Under the pieces are notes generated by a model. The model worked only from the letters and a program-made list of their open reading frames with translations. It had not been told where the DNA came from and did no database searches. A stretch of DNA of 43,477 bases, from contig JAITLV010000189.1 of assembly GCA_031277685.1 (NCBI GenBank), forward strand, positions 1 to 43,477. The letters are read 5' to 3'. The position numbers were made by a program, and so were the translations under genes. This document shows, piece by piece, positions 23,529 to 32,462 of the stretch. This stretch comes from Sphingobacterium sp. (GTDB taxonomy: Bacteria > Bacteroidota > Bacteroidia > Sphingobacteriales > Sphingobacteriaceae). Each line of letters opens with the position of its first letter. The first letter of the stretch is position 1.

Positions 23529-23683
23529 ACCATTCTGCCTGATTTCGAATAAATCAACAAGAAGATCCAAAATAATTGATTCGTTATCACAATTCCCGAT
23601 AACGTTTGCGCATTTATTTTAACCGATTTTCTTTAAGTAAGGCTTTAATATTGGTAATTTCATTGACCAATTAAACAGTTGAA

Positions 23684-23971
23684 ATGCGGACGATTATACT
23701 TTCACTTTTTTCACGCTCTCGTTATCTTCTTGCTTCAGCAGCAAAAAGGCTGGATCTAGTGTTGGAAAAAGAGGATTCCTGCGATTTCCAAACAATCCAA
23801 GAATTGAATGAAAATGCCCTACACTTTGTGGTATATAGCAGCAAGGAAGCTGGCTTTATGTCACAAAATCGTGTCAAATGGAGCCATTTTCTTCCCTATA
23901 AAAAAGTTGATAGCCCTAATTTCCTATCTGTATTCAAGGATTGGACACCAAATCTTACATTTGAGCGATAA
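23684..23971 (+). CDS. Doubtful 95-codon ORF upstream of the GH28 gene
   Basis: Starts MRTIILSLFS, 12 bases downstream of an ATTGGT/ACCAAT inverted repeat, and ends 101 bases before the GH28 start. Composition is ordinary for a protein (LNENALHFVVYSS, VKWSHFLPYKK), but there is no signal peptide, membrane helix or recognised domain. It could be a small protein, a leader ORF, or chance. The confidence is for it being translated. Confidence 0.3.
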   Translation: MRTIILSLFSRSRYLLASAAKRLDLVLEKEDSCDFQTIQELNENALHFVVYSSKEAGFMSQNRVKWSHFLPYKKVDSPNFLSVFKDWTPNLTFER

Positions 23972-24072
23972 GTAATGACCGGTAACGATTGCATAAGTTT
24001 TTCATCCAAGTTAGGAACAAAGAATGTACAATTGCTTTTACAAATAACCATTTTTAAACTAAAATGTAAAAA

Positions 24073-25743
24073 ATGAATTCGTTTAAAAAGCACTATTCAC
24101 GTACATTGAAATCCGCGCTGGGCTTGCTTCTTGTGCTGCCGCAACTGTGCTTGTCTCAGGAACCGGCACGCCCAATTGTGAAGCAGGTCGAATTTAAGAA
24201 GGACACGTTAAATGTCAGCAATTATGGCGCTAAGGGTGACGGACAGTTTCTTAACACGGCGCATATCAACCAAACTATCCTTACCTGTAGTGAACGTGGT
24301 GGCGGTGTGGTTGTGATCCCTGCAGGAATTTGGCTGACAGGCCCTATTGAAATGCAGAACAATGTAAACCTACATCTCAAACGAGACGCAGTCCTGCTTT
24401 TCACCAAAGATTTTGATCAATACAAGCTCGTTGAATCCAATTGGGAGGGCGAACCGGCATGGCGTAACCAAAATCCTATATCGGGCAAGAATCTAAGTAA
24501 TATTGCAATTACGGGTGACGGCATTATTGATGGCAATGGCGGTTCCTGGCGAATGGTCAAAAAAAGCAAGCTTACAGCGTCCCAATGGAAAAACCTCGTT
24601 TCCTCAGGTGGCATAGTGGATACCGACAATGAGGTCTGGTATCCGTCGGTAAGCTCCCTAAAAGGTTCAAAGGAAAAGAAAGCGGGAGTAATCCGCCCAG
24701 GTACGACCGTCGAAGACTTTAATGACGTTAAAGATTTTCTCCGTCCCAATCTTTTGGTATTTACAAACTGTAAGAAAGTATTGTTGGAAGGCATCACCAT
24801 TCAAAATTCTCCTGCATGGAATGTACATCCCTTACTATGTGAAGATCTAACCTTACGTAAGCTATCAATTCGCAACCCTTGGTATGGCCAGAATGGCGAT
24901 GGTGTAGATGTTGAATCCTGTAGAAATGTACTTATTGAAGATTGTACATTTGATGTTGGTGACGATGGCATATGTATAAAATCAGGCCGGGATAAAGCTG
25001 GTCGGGATCGAGGCAAACCAACCGAAAATGTAATTATCCGTAATAATGTTGTCTATCACGCACATGGCGGATTTGTGATTGGAAGCGAGATGAGTGGTGG
25101 TGCCCGCAATATTTGGGTAGAAGACTGTTCATTTATCGGGACCGATATCGGCCTTCGTTTCAAAACGACAAGAGGCCGTGGTGGAATTGTTGAAAATATA
25201 TTCATCAACAACATCAATATGGTCAATATTCCTGGCGAGGCAATTCTATTTGATATGTATTATGCTGCCGTAGATCCGGTTCCACTAGCTGGAGAAAAGA
25301 GATCTACAGTAAAAGCGGTAACACTTCCGGTTACAGAAGAAACTCCGCAATTCAAAAACTTTTATATAAAAAATATTGTTGCAAAAGGAGCTTCAAAAGG
25401 CATTTTCATTCGTGGACTCCCCGAAATGCATATTCAAAATATATGGATCGAGAATGCAACACTGGAGGCAAATAAAGGGATAGAAATCATTGAAGCTTCT
25501 CAGATTAACCTCAAAAATATTGTACTAAAAACAAAAGAAAACACCCCTCTGATTGCACTCAACAATAGCAACACGGTAAATCTAGATAATATTCAAGCCT
25601 TGGACATACCCGAATTGTATATCCAAGTAGCTGGTGAGAAAAGTGGCGCTATTCGTCTGTCAAAATCCAATACGAAGGCCGCCAAAGCTGTCAGCCAGTT
25701 TATTGCAGGAAGCACAAACAAATCCTTAACAATCAAAAACTAG
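24073..25743 (+). CDS. Secreted GH28 polygalacturonase
   Basis: Glycoside hydrolase family 28 enzyme that hydrolyses alpha-1,4-galacturonosyl bonds in pectin. It has 556 residues: a signal peptide (about 1-33, ending QLCLSQ), then a right-handed beta-helix. The GH28 active-site set is intact: NGDGVD with D276, GDDG with D297/D298, HGGFVIGSE with H331, and RFKTTRGRGG with R362/K364. The long form and NGDGVD sequence suggest an exo-acting type releasing galacturonate, which the downstream uxa genes could use (inference). It starts the + strand pectin locus; the GH105 gene follows after seven bases and is surely co-transcribed. Confidence 0.95.
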   Translation: MNSFKKHYSRTLKSALGLLLVLPQLCLSQEPARPIVKQVEFKKDTLNVSNYGAKGDGQFLNTAHINQTILTCSERGGGVVVIPAGIWLTGPIEMQNNVNLHLKRDAVLLFTKDFDQYKLVESNWEGEPAWRNQNPISGKNLSNIAITGDGIIDGNGGSWRMVKKSKLTASQWKNLVSSGGIVDTDNEVWYPSVSSLKGSKEKKAGVIRPGTTVEDFNDVKDFLRPNLLVFTNCKKVLLEGITIQNSPAWNVHPLLCEDLTLRKLSIRNPWYGQNGDGVDVESCRNVLIEDCTFDVGDDGICIKSGRDKAGRDRGKPTENVIIRNNVVYHAHGGFVIGSEMSGGARNIWVEDCSFIGTDIGLRFKTTRGRGGIVENIFINNINMVNIPGEAILFDMYYAAVDPVPLAGEKRSTVKAVTLPVTEETPQFKNFYIKNIVAKGASKGIFIRGLPEMHIQNIWIENATLEANKGIEIIEASQINLKNIVLKTKENTPLIALNNSNTVNLDNIQALDIPELYIQVAGEKSGAIRLSKSNTKAAKAVSQFIAGSTNKSLTIKN

Positions 25744-25750
25744 GAACGTG

Positions 25751-27667
25751 ATGAGAAAGTTATTTTTACTTGTTCTAAGCCTTGCAACCCTTGTTCCATT
25801 TTCAGGATTTGGTCAACAGAAGCCGCTTTCTGAGCAAATGGCCAATACAGTACTTGCACGGTTCTACCCCGACTCACTATTCAACAAGACTGACAAGTTC
25901 CCCAATTGGTCCTATGACATGGGGGTTATTTTTGAAGGTTTAACGGATGTATGGCGCAACACTGCAGATGCAACTTATTTTAATTATATACAATCACGTA
26001 TGGATGCTTATCTCAGCATTCCAGATTCTATTAAAAATTATAAAACCCAAGATTTCAACATCGACAACATAAAGAATGGGACAACCCTATTAACACTTTA
26101 TAAAGTTACCGGTAAAGAAAAATACCTTAAAGCCTGTCACCAATTGTATGCTCAGTTACAAAAGCATCCGCGAACAAATGAAGGTGGATTCTGGCATAAG
26201 AAAATTTACCCTTACCAAATGTGGTTAGATGGCCTCTATATGGGACAACCGTTCTATACAGAATATGCTAGTCTAATGAATATTCCTGCTGCTTTTGATG
26301 ATATCGCAAATCAGTTCAGCTACATGGAAAAAAATGCGCGTGATCCGAAAACCGGCCTCCTCTATCACGGTTGGGACGAATCACGACAAGAACGCTGGTC
26401 CAATCCCAAAACAGGCTTATCACCACATTTTTGGGCCCGAGGAATGGGTTGGTATGTAATGGCACTGGTCGATGTACTGGATTATTTCCCGGAAGACCAT
26501 CCGCGTAGACAAGAGCTCATCGCAATCTTAAACAGAACACTATCGGCTATCGTCAAGTTTCAAGACAGCAAAACCGGGGTTTGGTATGATATTGTCGATC
26601 TAGGTACGCGAAAAGAAAATTATCTCGAGTCTTCTGCTTCAAGTATGTTTGTCTTTGCATTAGCAAAATCATTACGCAAAGGCTATATCCCAATGACATT
26701 CCAAAAGAACCTAGATAAAGGCTACCGTGGACTTGTAAAGGAGTTTATTGCCGCTGCCGGGGAAAATCGTGTCAATCTCAACAGATCTGTCCAAGTATCC
26801 GGGTTAGGTGGGAAAAAGTATCGCGATGGCAGTTTTGCGTATTATATGAGCGAACCCGTCATTACCAATGATCCAAAAGGAGTAGGTGCTTTTATGCTCG
26901 CAGCATCGGAAGTTGAATTTGCACAGCAACAAAAGGGTAAAAAAAGACATACTGTCACGTTGGACAATTACTTCAACAACGAGTACAGGAAGAATGCATC
27001 GGGACAACCTAAACCCTATCATTACCTTTGGGACGGAGACGACAACAATGGTTTTTCACTATTGGGCAGGATATTTGAAAAAAATGGCGGTCAATTAAAT
27101 ACATTAAAGACAGCTCCTACATTACAAAATCTCTCAAAATCCAATGTCTATATTATTGTGGATCCTGACACAGAAAAAGAAACTGAACATCCGCATTTCA
27201 TGAATGAAACTGATGCAAAACAGATTGCACAATGGGTTAAACAAGGTGGTGTACTTGTTCTTTTCTTAAATGATAGTGGGAATTGCGAAATCACTAAATT
27301 CAATATCCTTGCACAGAAGTTCAGCATCACATTCAATGAAGATAGTCGCAATCGTGTTAAAGGAAATCAATTCCAGACTGGCGCAATTCATATCCCGAAA
27401 GGGAATACAGTATTTCCAAATACATCCAAAATATATATCAAAGAGATTTCAACATTACAAGTAAAAGCTCCTGCCCAAGTATTGATTCAAGAGCATGGCG
27501 ATAACATCGTTGCCACGGCAAAGTATGGAAAAGGAACCGTATTTGCAATCGGAGATCCCTGGCTGTATAACGAATATACAGATGGAAGAAAACTGCCACA
27601 GGAGTATGAAAATTTTACTGCGGCTAACGATTTAGTCCATTGGTTGTTTAAACAGATCAAAAATTAA
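25751..27667 (+). CDS. GH105 unsaturated glycuronyl hydrolase with C-terminal DUF4350-type domain
   Basis: Removes the terminal 4,5-unsaturated uronic acid from pectin or rhamnogalacturonan fragments made by lyases, giving 4-deoxy-5-keto-uronate. The ATG at 25751 is preferred to a GTG three bases earlier. A signal peptide (about 1-22) precedes the GH105 (alpha/alpha)6 barrel (about 30-385). It contains YPYQMWLDGLYMGQPFY with the expected catalytic D160, and WARGMGWYVMALVD. The remainder (about 420-638) resembles the DUF4350/GATase-like domain often fused to GH105 (VLVLFLNDSGN, GKGTVFAIGDPWLYNEY). It lies seven bases after the GH28 gene, and a 49-codon ORF overlaps its stop. Confidence 0.93.
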   Translation: MRKLFLLVLSLATLVPFSGFGQQKPLSEQMANTVLARFYPDSLFNKTDKFPNWSYDMGVIFEGLTDVWRNTADATYFNYIQSRMDAYLSIPDSIKNYKTQDFNIDNIKNGTTLLTLYKVTGKEKYLKACHQLYAQLQKHPRTNEGGFWHKKIYPYQMWLDGLYMGQPFYTEYASLMNIPAAFDDIANQFSYMEKNARDPKTGLLYHGWDESRQERWSNPKTGLSPHFWARGMGWYVMALVDVLDYFPEDHPRRQELIAILNRTLSAIVKFQDSKTGVWYDIVDLGTRKENYLESSASSMFVFALAKSLRKGYIPMTFQKNLDKGYRGLVKEFIAAAGENRVNLNRSVQVSGLGGKKYRDGSFAYYMSEPVITNDPKGVGAFMLAASEVEFAQQQKGKKRHTVTLDNYFNNEYRKNASGQPKPYHYLWDGDDNNGFSLLGRIFEKNGGQLNTLKTAPTLQNLSKSNVYIIVDPDTEKETEHPHFMNETDAKQIAQWVKQGGVLVLFLNDSGNCEITKFNILAQKFSITFNEDSRNRVKGNQFQTGAIHIPKGNTVFPNTSKIYIKEISTLQVKAPAQVLIQEHGDNIVATAKYGKGTVFAIGDPWLYNEYTDGRKLPQEYENFTAANDLVHWLFKQIKN

Positions 27668-27816
27668 TGCGCATGCGGAAAAGAGCAATCCCAGATTTCA
27701 TTCCAGCTTCGATACTGCAAAACAGCAGTACTGACGATGTTTTGATTGCCAAAGATCTGCCAGCAGAAATAATATTGGATACCCGCTATCAAATGAAAAT
27801 TGGTCAGAGAAGCTGA
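27667..27816 (+). CDS. Candidate 49-residue small protein overlapping the GH105 stop
   Basis: The GH105 stop and this ATG overlap as TAATG, a typical translational-coupling arrangement. The product begins MRMRKRAIPDFIPASILQNS and contains DLPAEIILDTRY; it is soluble, with no recognised domain. It fills most of the otherwise unexplained 204-base gap before uxaB. It could be a real small protein or a remnant of a longer gene. Confidence 0.28.
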   Translation: MRMRKRAIPDFIPASILQNSSTDDVLIAKDLPAEIILDTRYQMKIGQRS

Positions 27817-27826
27817 CTCAAAGGAG

Positions 27827-27840
27827 TTCCCAAATGGGAA
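27827..27840. promoter_or_regulatory. Short palindrome upstream of uxaB
   Basis: TTCCCA and TGGGAA separated by two bases, 31 bases before the uxaB ATG. Possible operator; no promoter consensus found beside it. Confidence 0.3.
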
Positions 27841-27871
27841 AAAATAAAATTTAATAATAAATAGTTATCAG

Positions 27872-29389
27872 ATGTTACTGACACAACATAATATAAATAC
27901 CATTAGTTCTGATCTTGTCAACAAACCGACAGCATCATCCTTCTTTTACCCTGAAAAAATCCTTCAATTCGGCACAGGTGTATTACTACGAGGGCTTCCT
28001 GATTATTTTGTTCATAAGGCAAATCAACAAGACCTATTCTGTGGAAGGATCGTGGTTGTAAAATCGACAAGTTCGGCCGGTGCTGATGCATTTGAGCAGC
28101 AAAATAACTTATACACGTTATCCATTAAAGGCATAGAAGATGGAAGAGAAACTTCACATTACGAGATCAACAATGCGATTTCTCGCGTATTGGCTGCCAA
28201 TCAGCAGTGGCCAGAAATATTAAAAAGTGCTGAGAACCCAGATCTTGAAATTGTCTTTTCAAACACGACCGAAGTTGGCATTGTCATGAGTGAAGATAAT
28301 ATCAATGATATTCCCCCAGCCTCTTTTCCAGGAAAACTTTTAGCGATTCTATACCGGAGATTCATCTACTTTGATGGGGATACCGATAAGGGCTTAATCA
28401 TCGTCCCTACGGAATTGATTACAGACAATGGGACAAAACTAAAATCGATTGTCACAGCCTTGGCTAAGCTAAACGAACTTCCAAAAGAGTTTATGGACTG
28501 GCTCAACACTGCCAACGACTTCTGTAACACACTTGTAGACCGCATCGTCCCAGGAGCATTGTCTCCAGCTGAGCATACGAAAACATGTAACCTACTAGGC
28601 TACGAAGATCAATTGTTGATCATGGCAGAACCATTTCGCTTGTGGGCGATAGAGACAACTTCTCAACGTGTGCAGCGCCGTCTTTCCTTTGCTTTAGCGG
28701 ATCCAAATGTATTACTGGTCCCATCTATTGAAAAGTACAAGGAAATTAAATTAAGGCTCCTCAATGGAACACATACGTTAAGTTGTGCAATCGCTCTGCT
28801 TGCAGGCTTCAATACAGTAAAAGAGGCTATGCAAGATTCGACATTCAACGAATTTATCCGTCTTTTAATGCAAGATGAAATTGGTCCATCTATCTTAAGT
28901 GATACCATTTTAGCCACAGATGTCAAAGACTTCTCATCCAAAGTAATTGATCGGTTCGCCAATCCTCATCTAGCACACAAATGGGAATCCATTGCCTTGA
29001 ATTATAGTTCAAAAATGGCCATGCGAAATATTCCTTTGTTAAAGAAATGGTATACAAAGAGCAGTGAAGCGCCACAGCTTTTTGCCCTTGGTTTTGCCGC
29101 CTATCTTTATTTATTAAAATCCGAACTAAGAGGCGAACGGTATATTCATGTGATCAATGAGAAGACGATCGAACTTCAAGATGAACTGGCTACAAAATTA
29201 TATGTGGCCTGGAGCGAACCCGAGAAGATTGTGCATACTATCCTTTCAGACATCGACTTGTGGGGAGAGGATTTAACAAAACTTCCAAATTTTGAGGGGA
29301 CAGTCACACAGAAATTACAGCAGATCATTGAAGAGGGGCCATTAAAAGCAATTGAGCTTTCGTCGGCCCTTGACAATAAAAAAGTATAA
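27872..29389 (+). CDS. uxaB: Tagaturonate reductase
   Basis: NAD-dependent reductase converting D-tagaturonate to D-altronate, second step of galacturonate breakdown. The 505-residue protein belongs to the mannitol dehydrogenase-type family. It has ILQFGTGVLLRGLPDYFV (dinucleotide-binding region), IVFSNTTEVGIV, DKGLIIVPTELITDNG, NDFCNTLVDRIVPG and the catalytic-region sequence KLRLLNGTHTLSCAIALL. These match UxaB better than fructuronate reductase UxuB, and the next gene being altronate dehydratase supports it. It is the first gene of the uxaBAC-kdgKA run, 12 bases before uxaA. Confidence 0.94.
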   Translation: MLLTQHNINTISSDLVNKPTASSFFYPEKILQFGTGVLLRGLPDYFVHKANQQDLFCGRIVVVKSTSSAGADAFEQQNNLYTLSIKGIEDGRETSHYEINNAISRVLAANQQWPEILKSAENPDLEIVFSNTTEVGIVMSEDNINDIPPASFPGKLLAILYRRFIYFDGDTDKGLIIVPTELITDNGTKLKSIVTALAKLNELPKEFMDWLNTANDFCNTLVDRIVPGALSPAEHTKTCNLLGYEDQLLIMAEPFRLWAIETTSQRVQRRLSFALADPNVLLVPSIEKYKEIKLRLLNGTHTLSCAIALLAGFNTVKEAMQDSTFNEFIRLLMQDEIGPSILSDTILATDVKDFSSKVIDRFANPHLAHKWESIALNYSSKMAMRNIPLLKKWYTKSSEAPQLFALGFAAYLYLLKSELRGERYIHVINEKTIELQDELATKLYVAWSEPEKIVHTILSDIDLWGEDLTKLPNFEGTVTQKLQQIIEEGPLKAIELSSALDNKKV

Positions 29390-29401
29390 ATATTTATACA
29401 G

Positions 29402-31048
29402 ATGAAAAATAACGTATTAAAGATACACCCCAAAGACAACGTATTAGTTGCCTTACAAGATCTGAAGAAAGGTGATGCGATCTCATTTGAGGGTACACAT
29501 TATATTCTACAGGAAGATATTCCTGCCAAACATAAATTTTTTATGCAAGACATGCATTTTGGTGACGAAATTTACATGTATGGCGTACTCGTGGGAAAGG
29601 CTCAATTTGACATTCCTCAAGGAAACATCATGAATACAGACAACACCAAACATGCTGTAGAGCCCTACCATTTTAGACCCTCACATTATCACTGGGAACA
29701 ACCTGATGTTTCGAAGTTTGAGGGAAGAACTTTCAATGGCTATCTACGTCCAGACGGACGCGTTGGAACAGCAAATTACTGGCTATTTATCCCGACCGTA
29801 TTCTGCGAAAACAGAAATCTTGATGTCATCAAAGAAGCCCTTTACAATGAGCTTGGTTATTCAGTCACTGGAAAATATAAGAACTTTACCCATCAGCTGT
29901 TAAAAGCCTATGAAAAAGGTGAGACACTGGATTTGCCCTCTCTTAGTGGGCTTAATACGATTGCAGAACAATCTGACCGTATATTCAAAAATGTAGATGG
30001 CATTAAATTTTTGAACCATCAAGGTGGTTGTGGCGGAATTCGACAAGATGCGGCGATATTAAGCAAATTGCTTGCTGCATATGCTGACCATCCGAATGTC
30101 GCGGGTATTACCGTATTGAGTCTTGGCTGCCAAAATCTACAGCTGAATGACCTCGTCAACGACATTAAACTACGTAACCCGCATTTTGACAAACCATTGT
30201 ACTTATTTGAGCAGCAACAATCAAAGAGTGAGGAACAATTGGTGAAAGAAGCCATATTACAAACCTTCATTGGCCTGACGGAAATCAATAAATTAGTTAG
30301 GCAGCCCGTACCGTTGAGCAAATTGAGTCTAGGTGTAAAATGTGGCGGTAGCGATGGCTTTAGTGGCATTTCAGCCAATCCTGCAGTTGGCTATACCGCA
30401 GATCTTTTGGTGGCACTCGGTGGGAAAGTGCTCCTGGCCGAATTTCCTGAATTATGCGGGGCCGAACAGAATCTAATAGACCGTACCATCGATCCTAAAG
30501 CTGCCAATAAATTCATTGACCTAATGACGGCCTATAGCAATGCTGCCGAGGCTGTTGGATCTGGGTTCTATATGAATCCATCTCCGGGAAATATTCGTGA
30601 TGGACTTATTACCGATGCTATAAAAAGCAACGGCGCTGCAAAAAAAGGGGGAACCTCTCCTGTAGTGGATGTCCTGGACTATACCGAAGAAGCAACAAAG
30701 CCAGGCCTTAACCTGGTCTGCACCCCCGGAAACGACGTGGAGGCAACTACCGGAAAGGCCGCTGCCGGTGCAACACTTATTCTGTTCACCACAGGCCTAG
30801 GTACCCCTACTGGCAATCCAATATGTCCGGTCATTAAAGTCGCAACAAATAATGTACTGGCAACGAAAATGGCTGATATTATCGATATTAATACTGGTGC
30901 TATTATAGATGGTGAGAAATCTATCCAAGCCATGGGCGAAGACATATTAGAATATTGTATCAAAGCAGCTAGTGGGGAAATAATCCCCAAGGCTGTCCAA
31001 TTAAATCAAGACGATTTCATACCTTGGAAAAGAGGTGTGAGCTTATAA
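29402..31048 (+). CDS. uxaA: Altronate dehydratase
   Basis: Dehydrates D-altronate to 2-keto-3-deoxygluconate (KDG). The 548-residue protein has an N-terminal SAF domain (about 5-85, VLVALQDLKKGDAI) and a large UxaA/GarD catalytic domain. Conserved segments include FNGYLRPDGRVGTANYW, NHQGGCGGIRQDA, SLGCQNLQLND, GVKCGGSDGFSGISANPAVG and GLGTPTGNPICPVIKV, carrying the Cys and Glu residues expected to hold the metal. It follows uxaB by 12 bases and precedes uxaC by 13, consistent with one operon. Confidence 0.95.
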   Translation: MKNNVLKIHPKDNVLVALQDLKKGDAISFEGTHYILQEDIPAKHKFFMQDMHFGDEIYMYGVLVGKAQFDIPQGNIMNTDNTKHAVEPYHFRPSHYHWEQPDVSKFEGRTFNGYLRPDGRVGTANYWLFIPTVFCENRNLDVIKEALYNELGYSVTGKYKNFTHQLLKAYEKGETLDLPSLSGLNTIAEQSDRIFKNVDGIKFLNHQGGCGGIRQDAAILSKLLAAYADHPNVAGITVLSLGCQNLQLNDLVNDIKLRNPHFDKPLYLFEQQQSKSEEQLVKEAILQTFIGLTEINKLVRQPVPLSKLSLGVKCGGSDGFSGISANPAVGYTADLLVALGGKVLLAEFPELCGAEQNLIDRTIDPKAANKFIDLMTAYSNAAEAVGSGFYMNPSPGNIRDGLITDAIKSNGAAKKGGTSPVVDVLDYTEEATKPGLNLVCTPGNDVEATTGKAAAGATLILFTTGLGTPTGNPICPVIKVATNNVLATKMADIIDINTGAIIDGEKSIQAMGEDILEYCIKAASGEIIPKAVQLNQDDFIPWKRGVSL

Positions 31049-31061
31049 ATTAAGATATTGT

Positions 31062-32462
31062 ATGAAAGCTTTTTTAGACGACAACTTTTTATTGAACACA
31101 AAAACAGCGGAAGAGCTGTATCACAACTATTCAAAACATCTGCCGATTATTGACTACCATAATCACCTGATCCCGGAACAGATCGCAAATGATGTCAAAT
31201 TTGATAATATTAGTCAGGTTTGGTTACATGGTGATCATTACAAATGGCGGGCCATGCGGGCCAACGGCGTCAATGAACGTTATATTACGGGTGATGCTTC
31301 CGATGAAGAAAAATTTATCAAATGGGCGGAAACTGTTCCTTATACATTGCGCAATCCGTTACACCATTGGACACACCTTGAATTACAACGATACTTTGGC
31401 ATCACAGATTTGTTATCCCCGAAAACAGCGGCAAAGATCTATAGCGATACAGGAGCCTTATTACAACAAGATAGCCATTCAGTCCGTGGATTACTAAAAA
31501 TGATGAATGTTGAGGTAGTTTGTACCACAGACGATCCAATAGATAGTTTAGAATTTCATCAACAATTCGCAAAGGAAAAAGAATCGTTCAAGATGCTTCC
31601 AGCATTTCGCCCTGATAAAGCCATGAATTCCGATGACATCGTTGCGTTGAATAAATATATAGATACACTTGAAAAAGTAAGCGATATTCAGATCAATAGC
31701 CTAAATGATTACTTAAGGGCATTAAAGACAAGACATGATTTCTTCGCTGCCAATGGTTGTAAAGTATCGGACCATGGTCTGGAACAAATCTATGCAGAAG
31801 ATTACACCGAACAAGAAATTGTAGCAATCTTTGACAAGATCCGCACACAAAAGGAAATCTCTTTTACCGAAAATCTGAAATTCAAATCTGCAATGCTTAT
31901 TTATTTTGCAGAATGGGATCATGAAAAAGGATGGGTTCAGCAATACCATTTGGGAGCATTGCGCAATAACAATGCCCGTATGCATCGTTTGATCGGGCCC
32001 GATACAGGCTGGGATTCTATTGGAGATTTTAGTCAAGCACGTGCTTTGTCAAAATTTTTGAATAAATTAGACAATCAAGATAAGCTAACCAAGACAATCT
32101 TGTATAATCTCAATCCTGCCGACAATGAACTGATTGCGACTATGATCGGGAATTTCAATGATGGTTCTATCAAGGGAAAAATTCAGTTTGGATCTGCTTG
32201 GTGGTTTTTAGACCAAAAAGATGGCATGACAAAACAAATCAATACACTGTCAAATATGGGATTATTGAGTCGTCTTGTGGGTATGTTGACTGATTCTAGA
32301 AGCTTCCTTTCATTTCCAAGACATGAATATTTCAGAAGATTGTTGTGCGATATCTTTGGACAGGACATCGAAAAGGGAGAAATACCAAATGATATCGAAT
32401 GGGTAGGGAAAATCATACAGGATATCAGCTATAATAACGCGAAAGAATATTTTGAATTTTAA
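31062..32462 (+). CDS. uxaC: Glucuronate/galacturonate isomerase
   Basis: Catalyses the first intracellular step: D-galacturonate to D-tagaturonate (and D-glucuronate to D-fructuronate). It has 466 residues, the normal length for UxaC. The metal-binding start of the amidohydrolase-like barrel, DYHNHLIPEQIAND, has H33 and H35. Other typical parts are VCTTDDPIDSLEFH, MLPAFRPDKA, QYHLGALRNNNARM and WWFLDQKDGM. No uxuA or uxuB is next to it, so the glucuronate branch is not completed locally. Its stop overlaps the kdgK start as TAATG, implying translational coupling. Confidence 0.96.
   Translation: MKAFLDDNFLLNTKTAEELYHNYSKHLPIIDYHNHLIPEQIANDVKFDNISQVWLHGDHYKWRAMRANGVNERYITGDASDEEKFIKWAETVPYTLRNPLHHWTHLELQRYFGITDLLSPKTAAKIYSDTGALLQQDSHSVRGLLKMMNVEVVCTTDDPIDSLEFHQQFAKEKESFKMLPAFRPDKAMNSDDIVALNKYIDTLEKVSDIQINSLNDYLRALKTRHDFFAANGCKVSDHGLEQIYAEDYTEQEIVAIFDKIRTQKEISFTENLKFKSAMLIYFAEWDHEKGWVQQYHLGALRNNNARMHRLIGPDTGWDSIGDFSQARALSKFLNKLDNQDKLTKTILYNLNPADNELIATMIGNFNDGSIKGKIQFGSAWWFLDQKDGMTKQINTLSNMGLLSRLVGMLTDSRSFLSFPRHEYFRRLLCDIFGQDIEKGEIPNDIEWVGKIIQDISYNNAKEYFEF

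Larger units (their letters stand above)
23503..24072. other. Long divergent intergenic region between murF and the pectinase gene
   Basis: 570 bases containing two inverted repeats, CGTTATC/GATAACG (23582-23588 and 23598-23604) and ATTGGT/ACCAAT (23650-23655 and 23666-23671), plus a doubtful 95-codon ORF. A TACAATTG element about 40 bases before the GH28 start is one mismatch from the -7 consensus. It is the natural place for induction control of the pectin genes. Confidence 0.4.
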
